From the NCBI GenBank assembly GCA_018814965.1, contig JAHIYS010000179.1:1-5239 (forward strand): a DNA stretch of 5,239 nucleotides, read 5' to 3'. How positions within the stretch are numbered: the stretch's first letter is position 1; the number at the start of each line of letters is the position of its first letter. The notes beneath the pieces are model-generated. The model did no database searches. It had not been told where the DNA came from and worked only from the letters and a program-made list of their open reading frames with translations. The position numbers and the translations under genes were made by a program. Positions 5,169 to 5,239 of the stretch are shown one piece after another. The DNA comes from Gammaproteobacteria bacterium (GTDB lineage: Bacteria > Pseudomonadota > Gammaproteobacteria > UBA9339).

Positions 5169-5239
5169 ATGCAGCCCATAACTGATCTATCAGACCTGTT
5201 TATCCAAACAGCGAAAATGGTTCGGCAACAAGACGTATC
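5169..5239 (+). CDS. Start of an unidentified gene, 3' end outside the window
   Basis: Twenty-three full codons are visible, beginning MQPITDLSDLFIQTAKMVRQ. The start has a strong ribosome site and a possible promoter upstream. The segment looks like an amphipathic helix with no signal peptide, so the product is probably cytoplasmic. Codons such as CAG, CCC, CTG, GCG and CGG are somewhat richer in GC than those of the genes to the left, but the sample is tiny. The family cannot be named from this fragment. Confidence 0.55.
   Translation, partial: MQPITDLSDLFIQTAKMVRQQDV

Overview
This is an AT-rich window (clearly below 40% GC by eye) carrying five plus-strand genes, a sixth entering at the right edge, and two non-coding stretches with unusual structure. 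Gene style (TTT/AAA/GAT-rich codons, good Shine-Dalgarno sites), a zinc-ribbon ComF/GntX protein, a small lipoprotein and an ankyrin-type protein fused to a toxin-like glycosyltransferase all suggest a gammaproteobacterium, most likely of the Legionellales (Legionella or a relative). The placement is an inference from gene content, not a database result.

Left part (1-1482): the 3' part of a lipoprotein gene, whose lipobox is visible at the window edge and whose start lies outside, is followed 39 bases later by a cysteine synthase/cystathionine beta-synthase-type PLP enzyme of 307 residues with no C-terminal CBS domains. Next comes a non-coding stretch (1483-1783) that ends in a tight chain of five to six small hairpins immediately before the next gene.

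Centre (1784-3848): a secreted 584-residue protein has a Sec signal peptide, an ankyrin-like N-terminal half with an internal duplication, and a C-terminal DXD glycosyltransferase domain of the TcdA/TcdB or Gly_transf_sug type. Behind it lies a 76-residue peptide with a bacteriocin-type double-glycine-like leader (ending Gly-Ala) and six cysteines. This pair is the most interesting content of the window: a probable exported effector or toxin enzyme beside a probable leader-processed Cys-rich peptide. Whether they are functionally linked cannot be told from the sequence.

Right part (3954-5239): a ComF/GntX-type phosphoribosyltransferase-fold protein with four CxxC pairs is followed by about 470 bases without a real gene. 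That gap contains a 3' piece of a tRNA-Glu(UUC) on the minus strand, lying between two exact 26-bp direct repeats, each built around a 19-bp GC-rich palindrome. This looks like the scar of a recombination or integration event. A new gene with a strong ribosome binding site starts at 5169 and runs off the window.
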